Shown here piece after piece: positions 25,874 to 33,565 of a stretch of DNA of 33,565 nt. The stretch covers positions 1 through 33,565 of the forward strand of contig NZ_SAWY01000006.1 in assembly GCF_006439335.1 (NCBI RefSeq), read 5' to 3'. Every line of letters begins with the position of its first letter. The stretch's first letter is position 1. The stretch is from Litorilituus lipolyticus (GTDB lineage Bacteria; Pseudomonadota; Gammaproteobacteria; Enterobacterales; Alteromonadaceae). Under the pieces are notes generated by a model that was not told the DNA's origin, did no database searches, and saw only the letters and a program-made list of their open reading frames with translations. Made by a program: the position numbers and the translations under genes.

Positions 25874-26461
25874 TTACGTTTTATTAAATTTATCTTTTAA
25901 TTCAATTAATGCTAATAAAGCACCATTACCACCCCATTCTAATGGTGCTTGATGAAATGCCATAACGTCAGGGTGTTGTACTAACCAGTGCGGAACTTTA
26001 TTTTTTAATATATTTGAACCAATACCGTGTACGATACAAATACATTGTGCATGTTCTTTTTGACAGGCAAATAATAGTGCGGCGATTTCTTTCTTAGCTT
26101 GATGTTGATCTAACCCGTGCAGATCGAGAATTAAATCTGGTGCATAATAACCTCGTCGTAAGTTTTTAACTTCAAAACTATCAACGTCGTCACGAACATA
26201 TTGCATAGGCCCTTTTTTATTCAAATTAGGTTCGAATTCATCTGAAAAGTGAAACTCAGCTTTTGCTTGATGATTTTTTTTATCATCAAAGTGAGTTTTG
26301 GGCTTGCTGCTTTTTTTGACTGGGTGTATGGTGTCCACCACCATAGGCTTGACCTTGCCAATAGCATCGCTAAACAACATTTTATCGTTTTCAGAAACGG
26401 TATGCTTAGGCGATTTCTGTTGCTTTTTAAGTAAGCTGCGTAATGAGTCGTTGTCTTTCAT
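25874..26461 (-). CDS. smrB: SmrB, ribosome-rescue endonuclease (Smr domain)
   Basis: A 195-aa protein. The C-terminal Smr domain carries LDLHGLDQHQAKKEI and CIVHGIGSNIL, and a FSDEFEP...YVRDDVDSFEVKNLRRG segment matches E. coli SmrB (183 aa). SmrB cleaves mRNA at collided ribosomes to start rescue. I take ATG 26461 (MKDNDSLRSLL) as the start instead of 26536: the extra 25 residues resemble nothing in the family and the longer frame would leave only 3 nt to prmB. No strong Shine-Dalgarno is visible for either. It is divergent from prmB, an arrangement shared with E. coli. Confidence 0.9.
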   Translation of the reverse strand: MKDNDSLRSLLKKQQKSPKHTVSENDKMLFSDAIGKVKPMVVDTIHPVKKSSKPKTHFDDKKNHQAKAEFHFSDEFEPNLNKKGPMQYVRDDVDSFEVKNLRRGYYAPDLILDLHGLDQHQAKKEIAALLFACQKEHAQCICIVHGIGSNILKNKVPHWLVQHPDVMAFHQAPLEWGGNGALLALIELKDKFNKT

Positions 26462-26539
26462 GGCGGCAGTGTAAATCATTGGTGGTGAAATACAAGCATA
26501 TCGCTGTTTAACCACATTGTTAATTAATAGGATCAATAC

Positions 26540-27481
26540 GTGTCAATTGATAACCAAGAAGAAGCGCTTGTTCAACTACATACTGTGGCTGATTTTTGTC
26601 GCTTCGGTGCTAGTCTATTTAATCAGGCTGAACTTTTTTATGGTCACGGTAACGATAATGCTTATAGTGAAGCATTAACTTTGATTATGTATGCGTTATC
26701 ATTACCTGATGAGTTGAATGAAGCCATCATGACTTGCCGGCTACTAACGAATGAAAAGCAACAAATATTAGCGTTATTTGAGCGTCGTATAACAGAGCAG
26801 CTGCCAGTACCTTACATTACCAATTTAGCGTATTTTGCTCAGTTACCTTTTTATGTTGATGAAAGGGTCTTAGTACCTCGCTCACCTATTGGTGAACTCA
26901 TCGAACAGCACTTTGCTCCCTTTTTAACTAGTGAAAAGCCACCAGAGCGCATCTTAGATTTATGTACAGGTAGTGGTTGCATTGCAATTGCATGTGCGAG
27001 TTATTTTCCTGAAGCTGAGGTCGATGCTGTGGATTTATCAGTTGATGCTCTCAATGTTGCCCAAATAAATATTGAAAATCATGGTTTAAGTGAACAAGTT
27101 ATTCCAATTCAATCTGATGTTTTCTCTGGGGTTGTAGGGCAAAAATATGATTTAATTGTTACTAATCCTCCATATGTAGATGAACAAGACATTGAGAGCT
27201 TACCAACTGAGTTCACACATGAGCCTGAAATGGGCTTGGGTTGTGGGGCAGATGGCCTTGATATTGTTCGAGTGATACTCGCAGAGAGTGCAGGGCACTT
27301 AAATGATGGTGGTCTATTGATTTGTGAAGTGGGTAATTCACAAACTCATGTTGAATCAACCTATCCTGAGGTTGATTTTACTTGGTTAACATTTGAGCGT
27401 GGTGGTCATGGTGTGTTTTCACTCACCAAAAAGCAATTAGAAAAACATAAAGCGCTTTTTGAGGCTGCTTTAAAGAGCTAA
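26540..27481 (+). CDS. prmB: PrmB, 50S ribosomal protein L3 glutamine methyltransferase
   Basis: A 313-aa SAM-dependent methyltransferase (E. coli: 310 aa). The SAM-binding motif is LDLCTGSGCIAIA (139-151) and the glutamine-recognition motif NPPY is at 209-212. It N5-methylates a glutamine in ribosomal protein L3, aiding 50S assembly. The start is GTG at 26540, supported by TAGGA at 26528-26532. The stop codon lies in the first of three 8-bp units CTAAAGCA (27478-27501). aroC follows after 108 nt. Confidence 0.95.
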   Translation: MSIDNQEEALVQLHTVADFCRFGASLFNQAELFYGHGNDNAYSEALTLIMYALSLPDELNEAIMTCRLLTNEKQQILALFERRITEQLPVPYITNLAYFAQLPFYVDERVLVPRSPIGELIEQHFAPFLTSEKPPERILDLCTGSGCIAIACASYFPEAEVDAVDLSVDALNVAQINIENHGLSEQVIPIQSDVFSGVVGQKYDLIVTNPPYVDEQDIESLPTEFTHEPEMGLGCGADGLDIVRVILAESAGHLNDGGLLICEVGNSQTHVESTYPEVDFTWLTFERGGHGVFSLTKKQLEKHKALFEAALKS

Positions 27482-27589
27482 AGCACTAAAGCACTAAAGC
27501 GTTTTAAAAAGACAATAGAATAATAAAAGTTAATTAATACTTTATTTAGTAAGTAAATATAAAGCATAAAAAAACAGGCGGTTTGTAGC

Positions 27590-28711
27590 ATGTCAGGTAA
27601 TACTTTCGGGAAATTATTTACAGTGACTTCTTTTGGAGAAAGTCATGGATTAGGGTTAGGGGCAATTATTGATGGTTGCCCTCCTGGAATTGAAATTTCA
27701 GAAGCTGATTTACAAGTTGATCTAGATCGCCGACGTCCCGGTACTTCAAGGTACACCACTGCTCGTCGAGAGGCAGACGAAGTTAAGATTATGTCAGGTG
27801 TGTTTGAAGGGAAAACCACCGGAACACCTATTGGCTTACTTATAGAAAATACTGACCAACGTTCTAAAGATTACGGTAATATAGCCCAAAGTTTTAGACC
27901 TGGTCATGCTGATTACACCTATTGGCAAAAGTATGGTTTACGTGATTATCGAGGCGGTGGTCGCTCTTCTGCACGTGAAACAGCAATGCGTGTTGCTGCA
28001 GGAGCTGTAGCGAAAAAGTATTTAGCAGAAAAGTTTGGTATGAAAATTCAAGCTTGCGTTACACAAATTGGTGATGTTAAAGCTTCAGCTATTGCAAACG
28101 ATGAGTTTGATTTAACAAAAGTGGACTGGAAGTCTGTTGAAGAAAACCCGTTCTTTTTCGCGGATACTGACAAGCTCGATAACTTAGACGAATTATTACG
28201 CAAAATTATAAAAGAAAAAGACTCTATAGGTGCAAAGGTAACGGTTGTTGCGACTAATGTTCCAGTAGGGCTTGGAGAGCCTATATTTGATCGTTTAGAT
28301 GCTGATATAGCTCATGGCTTAATGAGTATTAATGCGGTAAAAGGTGTTGAAGTTGGTGATGGTTTTGGTGTTGTCGAGCAAAAAGGCTCTGAGCACCGAG
28401 ACGAGTTAACGCCTGAAGGTTTTGCTAGTAATCATGCGGGTGGTGTACTCGGTGGTATTTCGTCGGGTCAGCAAATAGTTGCTCATTTAGCACTAAAGCC
28501 AACGTCTAGTATTGGTGTTAGCGGTAAAACAGTTGATTTATCAGGTGAAGCAACTGACATCATTACAAAAGGTCGACATGATCCATGTGTTGGTATTCGA
28601 GCTGTTCCTATTGCTGAAGCAATGTTAGCATTAACCTTAATGGATCACTTTTTACGTCATCGTGCTCAGAATGCTGATGTAAACTGTGAAACTCCAATTA
28701 TTACAGAATAA
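27590..28711 (+). CDS. aroC: Chorismate synthase
   Basis: A 373-aa enzyme (E. coli: 361 aa) that converts 5-enolpyruvylshikimate-3-phosphate to chorismate with reduced FMN, the last shared step of aromatic amino-acid synthesis. Signatures are FGESHG (15-20), [23 protein letters not shown] and [15 protein letters not shown] lies upstream of the ATG. It follows prmB as in E. coli. Confidence 0.97.
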   Translation: MSGNTFGKLFTVTSFGESHGLGLGAIIDGCPPGIEISEADLQVDLDRRRPGTSRYTTARREADEVKIMSGVFEGKTTGTPIGLLIENTDQRSKDYGNIAQSFRPGHADYTYWQKYGLRDYRGGGRSSARETAMRVAAGAVAKKYLAEKFGMKIQACVTQIGDVKASAIANDEFDLTKVDWKSVEENPFFFADTDKLDNLDELLRKIIKEKDSIGAKVTVVATNVPVGLGEPIFDRLDADIAHGLMSINAVKGVEVGDGFGVVEQKGSEHRDELTPEGFASNHAGGVLGGISSGQQIVAHLALKPTSSIGVSGKTVDLSGEATDIITKGRHDPCVGIRAVPIAEAMLALTLMDHFLRHRAQNADVNCETPIITE

Positions 28712-28720
28712 CAGTACTTT

Positions 28721-28760
28721 TTGCTGACCAATTAGGATTTATTGACTAATTGGTCAGCAA
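28721..28760. repeat. Perfect 15-bp inverted repeat between aroC and the MFS gene
   Basis: The 15-bp arms at 28721-28735 and 28746-28760 (core GCTGACCAATTAG) are exact reverse complements around a 10-nt loop. On the plus strand no T-tract follows, so it is not a canonical terminator for aroC; on the minus strand the hairpin is followed by AAAAA. It may be an operator, an attenuator or a Rho-dependent signal ahead of the MFS gene 57 nt away. Confidence 0.6.
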
Positions 28761-28816
28761 TAAACAAAATAGTGCGATATACTCACCTTTTATTTTAACA
28801 GCCTGCACTAACTGTT

Positions 28817-29971
28817 TTGTCATTATTTACTCGCTTATCAACTAGTTACTTTTTTTATTTTGCTTTACTCGGTTTAGTGACACCGTTTTTATCTGTTTTT
28901 TTAGATGGGAAAGGGTTTAATTCTCTTGAAGTGGGCGAAATACTTGCCATTATCACTGCAACAAAAATAATTGCGCCAAGCCTTTGGGCAATGCTTGCTG
29001 ATAAAAGTGGTCGTCAGTTAGCGATTATTCAATTAGGTGCTTTGTTAGCACTGATAAGTTTTATTTTCTTGTATTGGCTTGATGCCTTCTGGCCAATCAC
29101 CTTGTCTTTAGCTTTATTTAGCTTGTTCTGGACAGCTATTTTACCTCAATTAGAAGTTCTGACATTAACGTCTGTTCGACGTAGCGGCAAAATATACGCA
29201 AGAATTCGTCTATGGGGGAGTTTAGGCTTTATTGCACTGGCTATTCTTACGGGTGAAGTCATCAGTGCTTTTTCTTATCAGGCTTTTATAACCGTAGGTT
29301 GCTTATTGCTAATAAGCTTATTAATTTCAACCTTGATGTTAAAGCAACCTGTTCAAGGGCAAAGTAAAAGTATTACTCAAGCAACTATTTTTGCTAAACT
29401 TTTCAAACTTCCTTTTATAGTTTTCTTTGTCGCAGGGATTTTACTGCAAATTAGTTTTGGCCCTTATTATAGTTTTTTTGCTCTGTATTTACGTGATATG
29501 GGCTACCCAGGATATGCCGTAGGCTTATTAATTTCTTTAGGTGTACTTGCTGAGATCATTATTTTCATATTAGCAGGTAAGCTATTTAAATATTTTAATG
29601 TCAAAGGACTATTATTCATAAGTCTATTTGTTACCTCTATCCGTTGGTATATCTCAGGAAACTATGGTGACACTTTATGGTTACTTACCTTAAGCCAGCT
29701 TTTCCATGCGGCAAGTTTTGCGGTATACCATAGTGCCAGTATGCAGTTTTTATCTGAGTATTTTAATAGTGCTCAACAAGGTAGAGGTCAAGCAATATAT
29801 CTAGGCGGTGTTTATGGTTTGGGTGGTGCAATTGGCGCTTATATTGCTGGTTTGCTTTGGTTAGACGGAGCAGGAGCAACACACTCCTTTAATGTTGCTG
29901 CCTTATCAGCATTGGTTGGCGCAATGATTTTGTTACTTTTACCTAACTCCAGCTTGTCCAGACAGCAATAA
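28817..29971 (+). CDS. MFS transporter (MFS_1-like, HcaT-type)
   Basis: A 384-aa protein with about 12 membrane segments. The N-terminal LSTSYFFYFALLGLVTPFLSVFLDGKGF and the LADKSGRQ loop after TM2 match the HcaT/3-phenylpropionate-type branch of the major facilitator superfamily. The substrate cannot be told from sequence. The start is TTG at 28817 with no clear Shine-Dalgarno, chosen because it gives the expected N-terminus. No aromatic-acid catabolic gene adjoins it. Confidence 0.85.
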   Translation: MSLFTRLSTSYFFYFALLGLVTPFLSVFLDGKGFNSLEVGEILAIITATKIIAPSLWAMLADKSGRQLAIIQLGALLALISFIFLYWLDAFWPITLSLALFSLFWTAILPQLEVLTLTSVRRSGKIYARIRLWGSLGFIALAILTGEVISAFSYQAFITVGCLLLISLLISTLMLKQPVQGQSKSITQATIFAKLFKLPFIVFFVAGILLQISFGPYYSFFALYLRDMGYPGYAVGLLISLGVLAEIIIFILAGKLFKYFNVKGLLFISLFVTSIRWYISGNYGDTLWLLTLSQLFHAASFAVYHSASMQFLSEYFNSAQQGRGQAIYLGGVYGLGGAIGAYIAGLLWLDGAGATHSFNVAALSALVGAMILLLLPNSSLSRQQ

Positions 29972-30012
29972 TATTATGCTAAAAATTTAAAGTGTCTGAT
30001 TGGTACCTGAGT

Positions 30013-30026
30013 TGACAGCGTTGTCA
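30013..30026. promoter_or_regulatory. LacI-family-type operator upstream of the halogenase-like gene
   Basis: TGACAGCGTTGTCA has TGACA/TGTCA arms and a central CG, the form of many LacI-family operators, close to the TGACA-CG-TGTCA motif I recall for NagR in Shewanella. It lies 79 nt upstream of the ATG at 30105. Eight T's follow, so it might instead be a very weak 5-bp-stem terminator of the MFS gene. Confidence 0.45.
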
Positions 30027-30075
30027 TTTTTTTTGATTCAGATTAAATTATTACTTCAATAATTACGCTATTGTT

Positions 30076-30081
30076 TATAAT
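30076..30081 (+). promoter_or_regulatory. -10 box of the halogenase-like gene
   Basis: A perfect TATAAT lies 24 nt upstream of the ATG at 30105. The -35 region (around 30051-30058) is poor, which fits an activator-dependent or regulated promoter. Confidence 0.45.
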
Positions 30082-30104
30082 TATTGGTATTAATAGGGGG
30101 CACT

Positions 30105-31670
30105 ATGCAAGCAAAAGAGAAGAAAATATCACATATCGTTATCGTCGGTGGCGGAACAGCGGGTTGGTTAGCTGCGAGCCATTTAGCAAAGCAATTAAGG
30201 CCCAATGCAGCTGACGGCGTAAAAGTTACGTTAATAGAGTCTCCTAATATTCCAACAATAGGTGTAGGTGAAGGCACTGTACCTATGATGCGCAATACAC
30301 TAAAAGATTTAGGTATAACAGAAACTGAGTTTTTTAAACATTGCGATGCAACTTTCAAACAAGGTATAAAGTTTGTTGATTGGTTAGATAACCCGACGAA
30401 TGAGCATAGTAGTTATTACCATCACCTTTTTGATTACCCAGAAATAGATCATTTTGATGCTACACCTTATTGGTTAAAAGGCTTGGCAGGTGAAGGGCGC
30501 TCTTTTGCTGATTGTGTTTCATTGCAGGGTATCGTGTGCGATGCAGAATTAGCGCCTAAAAAAATTACGACTCCAGAATATGAGGGCATTACCTCATATG
30601 GCTACCACTTAGATGCTAATAAATTTTCAGCATTATTAACTAAGAATGCTGTTGAGCGACATGGTGTGCAGCATATTAAAGCTCATGTTGAAGAAGTCTG
30701 TCTAAATGATGATGGCGAAATACACTCTGTTATCACTAAAGAGAAAGGGGAAATTTCGGGGGACTTTTTCGTTGATTGTACAGGGTTTGATTGTTTACTG
30801 TTAGGCAAAACATTAGGTGTACCTTTTGTTGATAAAAGCGATGTTTTGTTTGTTGATCATGCACTAACCATTCAAATACCTTATGAAAGTGAAGATGCGA
30901 CTATCCCTTCATATACTATTTCTACCGCAATGGAAGCAGGGTGGATCTGGGATATTGGTCTTCTAGAAAGACGTGGTGTAGGGCATGTTTATTCTTCTAA
31001 ATATACTAGCCATGAAGAAGCAGAAAAAGCCTTGAGAGCTTATGTAGGGCCGATGGCAGATAAATACCCAACGCGCCTTATCCCTATGAATATTGGCCAT
31101 AGGGAGAAGTTCTGGCATAAAAACTGTGCAGCATTAGGTTTAGCTCAAGGCTTTGTTGAGCCACTTGAAGCTACAGGTTTACTGGTTTTTGATGCTACAG
31201 CAAAAATGTTAGCTGCTCAATTTCCAACTCAAAAAAATACTATGAATATTGTCGCGAAACAGTTCAATGAACGTATTAAGTTAAGCTGGGAAAGTGTCAT
31301 TGATTTTGTCAAATTGCATTATTACCTTTCAAGACGTGATGATAATCAGTTTTGGCTTGATAACAGGAAGGCTGAAACAACACCTGATACTTTGTTAGAG
31401 CGGCTAGAGTTATGGAAAACACAATTGCCCAATGCTTTAGACTTTTATAGTGGATATGAAATTTTTAAACTAGAGAATTACTTATATGTGTTATATGGCA
31501 TGGAGTTTTCAACAGATATTGAAGCACTTAGTCATCGTTATCCTGAAACAGAAAAAGCAAAGCAATTTTTTAGTGCGATAGAAAAAGCAGCTGCTAAACT
31601 AAAAGGCGACTTAAGCTCAAACCGTGAGTTAGTGAACAAGATACTGTCTTTTGGCTTGCAGAAGGTATAG
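30105..31670 (+). CDS. Flavin-dependent tryptophan halogenase-like protein
   Basis: A 521-aa protein of the PrnA/tryptophan halogenase fold. The FAD motif GGGTAG is at 15-20, the active-site lysine lies in ATFKQGIKF (K85, matching PrnA K79), the family WxWxI motif is W280-I-W282-D-I284, and the conserved glutamate lies in EPLEATG (352-358). The halogenase hallmarks are therefore complete, but homologues are common in marine Alteromonadales beside TonB-dependent receptors and sugar genes, where halogenation is unproven. No flavin reductase or biosynthetic cluster adjoins. The start at 30105 has AGGGGG 4-5 nt upstream; a TTG at 30084 would add seven residues. Substrate is unknown. Confidence 0.87.
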   Translation: MQAKEKKISHIVIVGGGTAGWLAASHLAKQLRPNAADGVKVTLIESPNIPTIGVGEGTVPMMRNTLKDLGITETEFFKHCDATFKQGIKFVDWLDNPTNEHSSYYHHLFDYPEIDHFDATPYWLKGLAGEGRSFADCVSLQGIVCDAELAPKKITTPEYEGITSYGYHLDANKFSALLTKNAVERHGVQHIKAHVEEVCLNDDGEIHSVITKEKGEISGDFFVDCTGFDCLLLGKTLGVPFVDKSDVLFVDHALTIQIPYESEDATIPSYTISTAMEAGWIWDIGLLERRGVGHVYSSKYTSHEEAEKALRAYVGPMADKYPTRLIPMNIGHREKFWHKNCAALGLAQGFVEPLEATGLLVFDATAKMLAAQFPTQKNTMNIVAKQFNERIKLSWESVIDFVKLHYYLSRRDDNQFWLDNRKAETTPDTLLERLELWKTQLPNALDFYSGYEIFKLENYLYVLYGMEFSTDIEALSHRYPETEKAKQFFSAIEKAAAKLKGDLSSNRELVNKILSFGLQKV

Positions 31671-31686
31671 CTCATTGTATGGTTCT

Positions 31687-31716
31687 TTGTGGTTTCATTG
31701 AATGGTGAAACCACAA
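31687..31716. terminator. Hairpin between convergent halogenase and radical SAM genes
   Basis: TTGTGGTTTCA (31687-31697) pairs perfectly with TGAAACCACAA (31706-31716) around an 8-nt loop. It lies between two convergent stop codons, but neither side has a good T-tract, so termination strength is uncertain. Confidence 0.5.
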
Positions 31717-31743
31717 GCTCTAGACTTAAAATTTTGTACTTAG

Positions 31744-32646
31744 TTACAAGCCCCTTTGCCACTCTTCACGTAAATTAACATTTGTTGGTTGCTCAATGGC
31801 TTCATTGACTTGTGCTAGTAGCTTCTCTTTGTCATCTCCAAGAATACCTTTAAGTACTAAATAATTTGATGCGTGATCTGAGCGAAAAATAGTTTGCTTT
31901 AACTCAAGTTCATTTAATAAAGTCGCCATTTCTTCGAATAATTCAGCTTGTGTTAACTGTCTAAAAAGTGATTGTTGACGTTGGTTAAATCGGGCGGCAA
32001 ATCGCTGCTCGCCAAGAGGAAATGATACCACTAGGGTAGAGAGATAGTTAGGCTGAGCTGCGTTCATCAGTTTGGCAGAATTAATAGCATGTTGTTTTGA
32101 TAAGGTTGGTCCACCAAGGCCGTTTAATATCATGACAGAGCTTTTCATACCTGCTTGCTTAATTTTATTTAGTGCAGCAAGAGAGCTTTCAAATGTTTCG
32201 CCTTTTTCAACCAATTCAAGTACTTCATCATCACCACTTTCACAGCCGACATACATCAGCTTTAATCCGAGGTGTTTGAGTTCAGCCAATTGCTCTACGG
32301 TTTTATTATGTAAATTTCTGGGTAAACAGTAGCTTGAAACACGTGATACAGTGGGGATATATTTTTTAATTAGCAATAAAATATCTTTTAATCGATTAAA
32401 AGGTAACATCATCGCGTCACCATCAGCTAAAAATACCCGTCTCGTTGTGATTCCCGAGCTAGCAACTTGTATTAATTCCTGCTCAAGTTGTTCCAATTTT
32501 TTAGGCTTAAATTTCTTGTTTTCGCTGGTATACATGTCACAAAAGGTACATTTATTCCAAGAACAGCCATTGGTGACTTGCAAAATTAAGCTTTTCCATT
32601 CGCTCGGTGGGCGAAACACAGGTTCGGTATATTGAATAGGGTACAT
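31744..32646 (-). CDS. Radical SAM protein (Elp3/MiaB-like fold)
   Basis: A 300-aa radical SAM enzyme. The cluster motif is C28-SWNK-C33-TF-C36 (CX4CX2C), a spacing seen in a family of bacterial radical SAM proteins with CSWNKCTFC. GDAMMLP, VGCESGDDEVL and NGLGG are later SAM-binding segments. No extra domain or partner is present. It is monocistronic and convergent with the halogenase-like gene. Function unknown. Confidence 0.85.
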   Translation of the reverse strand: MYPIQYTEPVFRPPSEWKSLILQVTNGCSWNKCTFCDMYTSENKKFKPKKLEQLEQELIQVASSGITTRRVFLADGDAMMLPFNRLKDILLLIKKYIPTVSRVSSYCLPRNLHNKTVEQLAELKHLGLKLMYVGCESGDDEVLELVEKGETFESSLAALNKIKQAGMKSSVMILNGLGGPTLSKQHAINSAKLMNAAQPNYLSTLVVSFPLGEQRFAARFNQRQQSLFRQLTQAELFEEMATLLNELELKQTIFRSDHASNYLVLKGILGDDKEKLLAQVNEAIEQPTNVNLREEWQRGL

Positions 32647-32845
32647 AAGAACTAGTTAGTGATTAAAAACAGGGATAAGGTACAGCATTAGCTGAACAAT
32701 AAAAAGTATCAATGTAAACAGTTGTTTTAAATAACACCTAATCTTGACCATTTGGTTATGTTTTTTTTGCGTTCTGACTTACGCTATGAATAAAAAACTG
32801 ATATATTTTACCTCTAAAAACTAATTATCAATTGTTATAAATACT

Positions 32846-33391
32846 ATGAATGTAGAAGAAAAAAATACGCTATTAAATGCTGTACACACAATAGAAGATT
32901 ATCCTAAAAAAGGAATTCTATTTAGAGATGTAACAGGAATATTAGATAATGCTCAGGCATTTGAATTATCTATAGAGCTTTTAAAGAAAAGATATGAAGG
33001 GCAAGGCTTTACTAAAGTTGTAGGCACAGAAGCGAGAGGTTTCTTGTTTGGTGCACCACTTGCCTTAGCGTTAGGCGTAGGGTTTGTTCCAGTACGTAAG
33101 CCAGGCAAACTGCCAAGAGCCACTTACGCACAAGATTATCAACTGGAATATGGTACTGATACTTTAGAAATTCATCAAGATGCATTAACGGCAGATGATA
33201 ATGTTTTGATTGTTGATGATTTATTAGCAACTGGCGGAACCATTGAAGCAACAACTAAATTAATCAGAAAAATTGGTGCTACAACAAGTCATAGTGCTTT
33301 TATTATTTCACTTCCTGATTTAGGTGGCGAAGATAAGTTAAAAGATTTAGGCCTTTCTGTTACTGCATTACTTGAATATGAAGGTGACTAA
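32846..33391 (+). CDS. apt: Adenine phosphoribosyltransferase
   Basis: A 181-aa purine-salvage enzyme that makes AMP from adenine and PRPP. The PRPP loop [14 protein letters not shown] is at 121-134, and [13 protein letters not shown] (18-30) and [14 protein letters not shown] are typical of APRT. Length matches E. coli Apt (183 aa). No clear Shine-Dalgarno precedes ATG 32846; the sequence upstream is AT-rich. A strong terminator follows. Confidence 0.95.
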   Translation: MNVEEKNTLLNAVHTIEDYPKKGILFRDVTGILDNAQAFELSIELLKKRYEGQGFTKVVGTEARGFLFGAPLALALGVGFVPVRKPGKLPRATYAQDYQLEYGTDTLEIHQDALTADDNVLIVDDLLATGGTIEATTKLIRKIGATTSHSAFIISLPDLGGEDKLKDLGLSVTALLEYEGD

Positions 33392-33426
33392 CCTTACGTA
33401 TTAATTCAAAATACTGCTTACCAAAT

Positions 33427-33459
33427 AAAAAAGCGAAACCCTTAGGTTTCGCTTTTTTT
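33427..33459 (+). terminator. Strong intrinsic terminator of apt
   Basis: AAAAAAGCGAAACC (33427-33440) pairs perfectly with GGTTTCGCTTTTTT (33445-33458) around CTTA, and a seven-T run ends at 33459. It lies 36 nt after the apt stop and 8 nt before the insertion-sequence end. Confidence 0.92.
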
Positions 33460-33467
33460 GTCGCTTA

Positions 33468-33565
33468 TGACCCGGCCTAAATAAGGTTGACACTTTTCCA
33501 CGATTAAATTGGAGAGTGTTATGAAATCAATCACTAAACGAACTCAAAGAGATTACTCAATCGCT
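33468..33565 (+). mobile_element. Insertion sequence terminus (right copy, partial)
   Basis: It starts TGACCCGGCCTAAATAAGG and is identical to the left copy read in reverse, apart from one base in 88. The element extends beyond the window. IS3-family membership is inferred from its TG start, end length and the first residues of the ORF. Confidence 0.78.
33521..33565 (+). CDS. Transposase N-terminus, truncated by window edge (right)
   Basis: Fifteen codons are visible: MKSITKRTQRDYSIA. GGAG at 33511-33514 lies 6 nt upstream of the ATG. The basic TKRTQRDY start resembles OrfA of IS3-family elements. Only the first residues are seen, so the family is tentative. Confidence 0.65.
   Translation, partial: MKSITKRTQRDYSIA

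Noticed and set aside
25862..25874. Hairpin ATGTGT-A-ACACAT between sixA and smrB
   Set aside because: The arms leave a one-base loop and no T-tract follows, so it is not a usable terminator.
16667..31670. Functional link between the SSWWS peptide and the tryptophan halogenase
   Set aside because: They are about 13 kb apart with core genes between and no shared regulatory motif seen; the idea rests only on the presence of tryptophans.

Overview
The window reads as a chromosomal segment of an AT-rich marine gammaproteobacterium of the Alteromonadales, most like Colwellia or Thalassotalea. This rests on gene content, gene order and protein character; no database search was possible. Most genes are core or commonly conserved. 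The order moxR-bat cluster / fadIJ / sensor / M16 peptidase / sixA / smrB / prmB / aroC resembles, from memory, the arrangement in Shewanella, and part of it (fadI-fadJ-sixA and smrB-prmB-aroC) is also found close together in E. coli.

Layout. Both ends (1-88 and 33468-33565) are the same insertion-sequence terminus in opposite orientation, each entering the start of a transposase gene that runs out of the window. From left to right follow an EAL-HDOD signalling protein (-); a PutP-type Na+/proline symporter (+); an ECF sigma factor with a DUF3379 membrane partner (-); a six-gene MoxR/DUF58/DUF4381/VWA/VWA-TPR/BatD operon (4793-12271, -); fadI-fadJ for fatty-acid beta-oxidation (+); and a small membrane protein (+).

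Next comes a compact two-gene operon on the minus strand (16667-17075) that I do not recognise: a 92-aa exported-looking protein ending in six GDKRGSIRI repeats, followed after 13 nt by a 38-aa peptide ending in SSWWS. Each gene has its own Shine-Dalgarno sequence and an intrinsic terminator follows. Upstream of it, on the same strand, is a 1588-aa propeller-PAS-PAS-GGDEF-EAL sensor, then an M16 metallopeptidase. The right third holds sixA, smrB, prmB, aroC, an MFS transporter, a flavin-dependent tryptophan-halogenase-like protein, a radical SAM protein and apt.

How parts work together. The bat operon encodes an AAA+ ATPase with membrane-anchored VWA proteins, probably an envelope maturation or stress complex. 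FadI and FadJ form the trifunctional beta-oxidation complex, and a FadR-type GGTCAGACC palindrome lies in their promoter. A LacI-type palindrome (TGACAGCGTTGTCA) precedes the halogenase-like gene. The most novel item is the two-peptide operon: its 27-bp repeats differ almost only at synonymous sites, so the peptide appears to be under selection. Its function is unknown.
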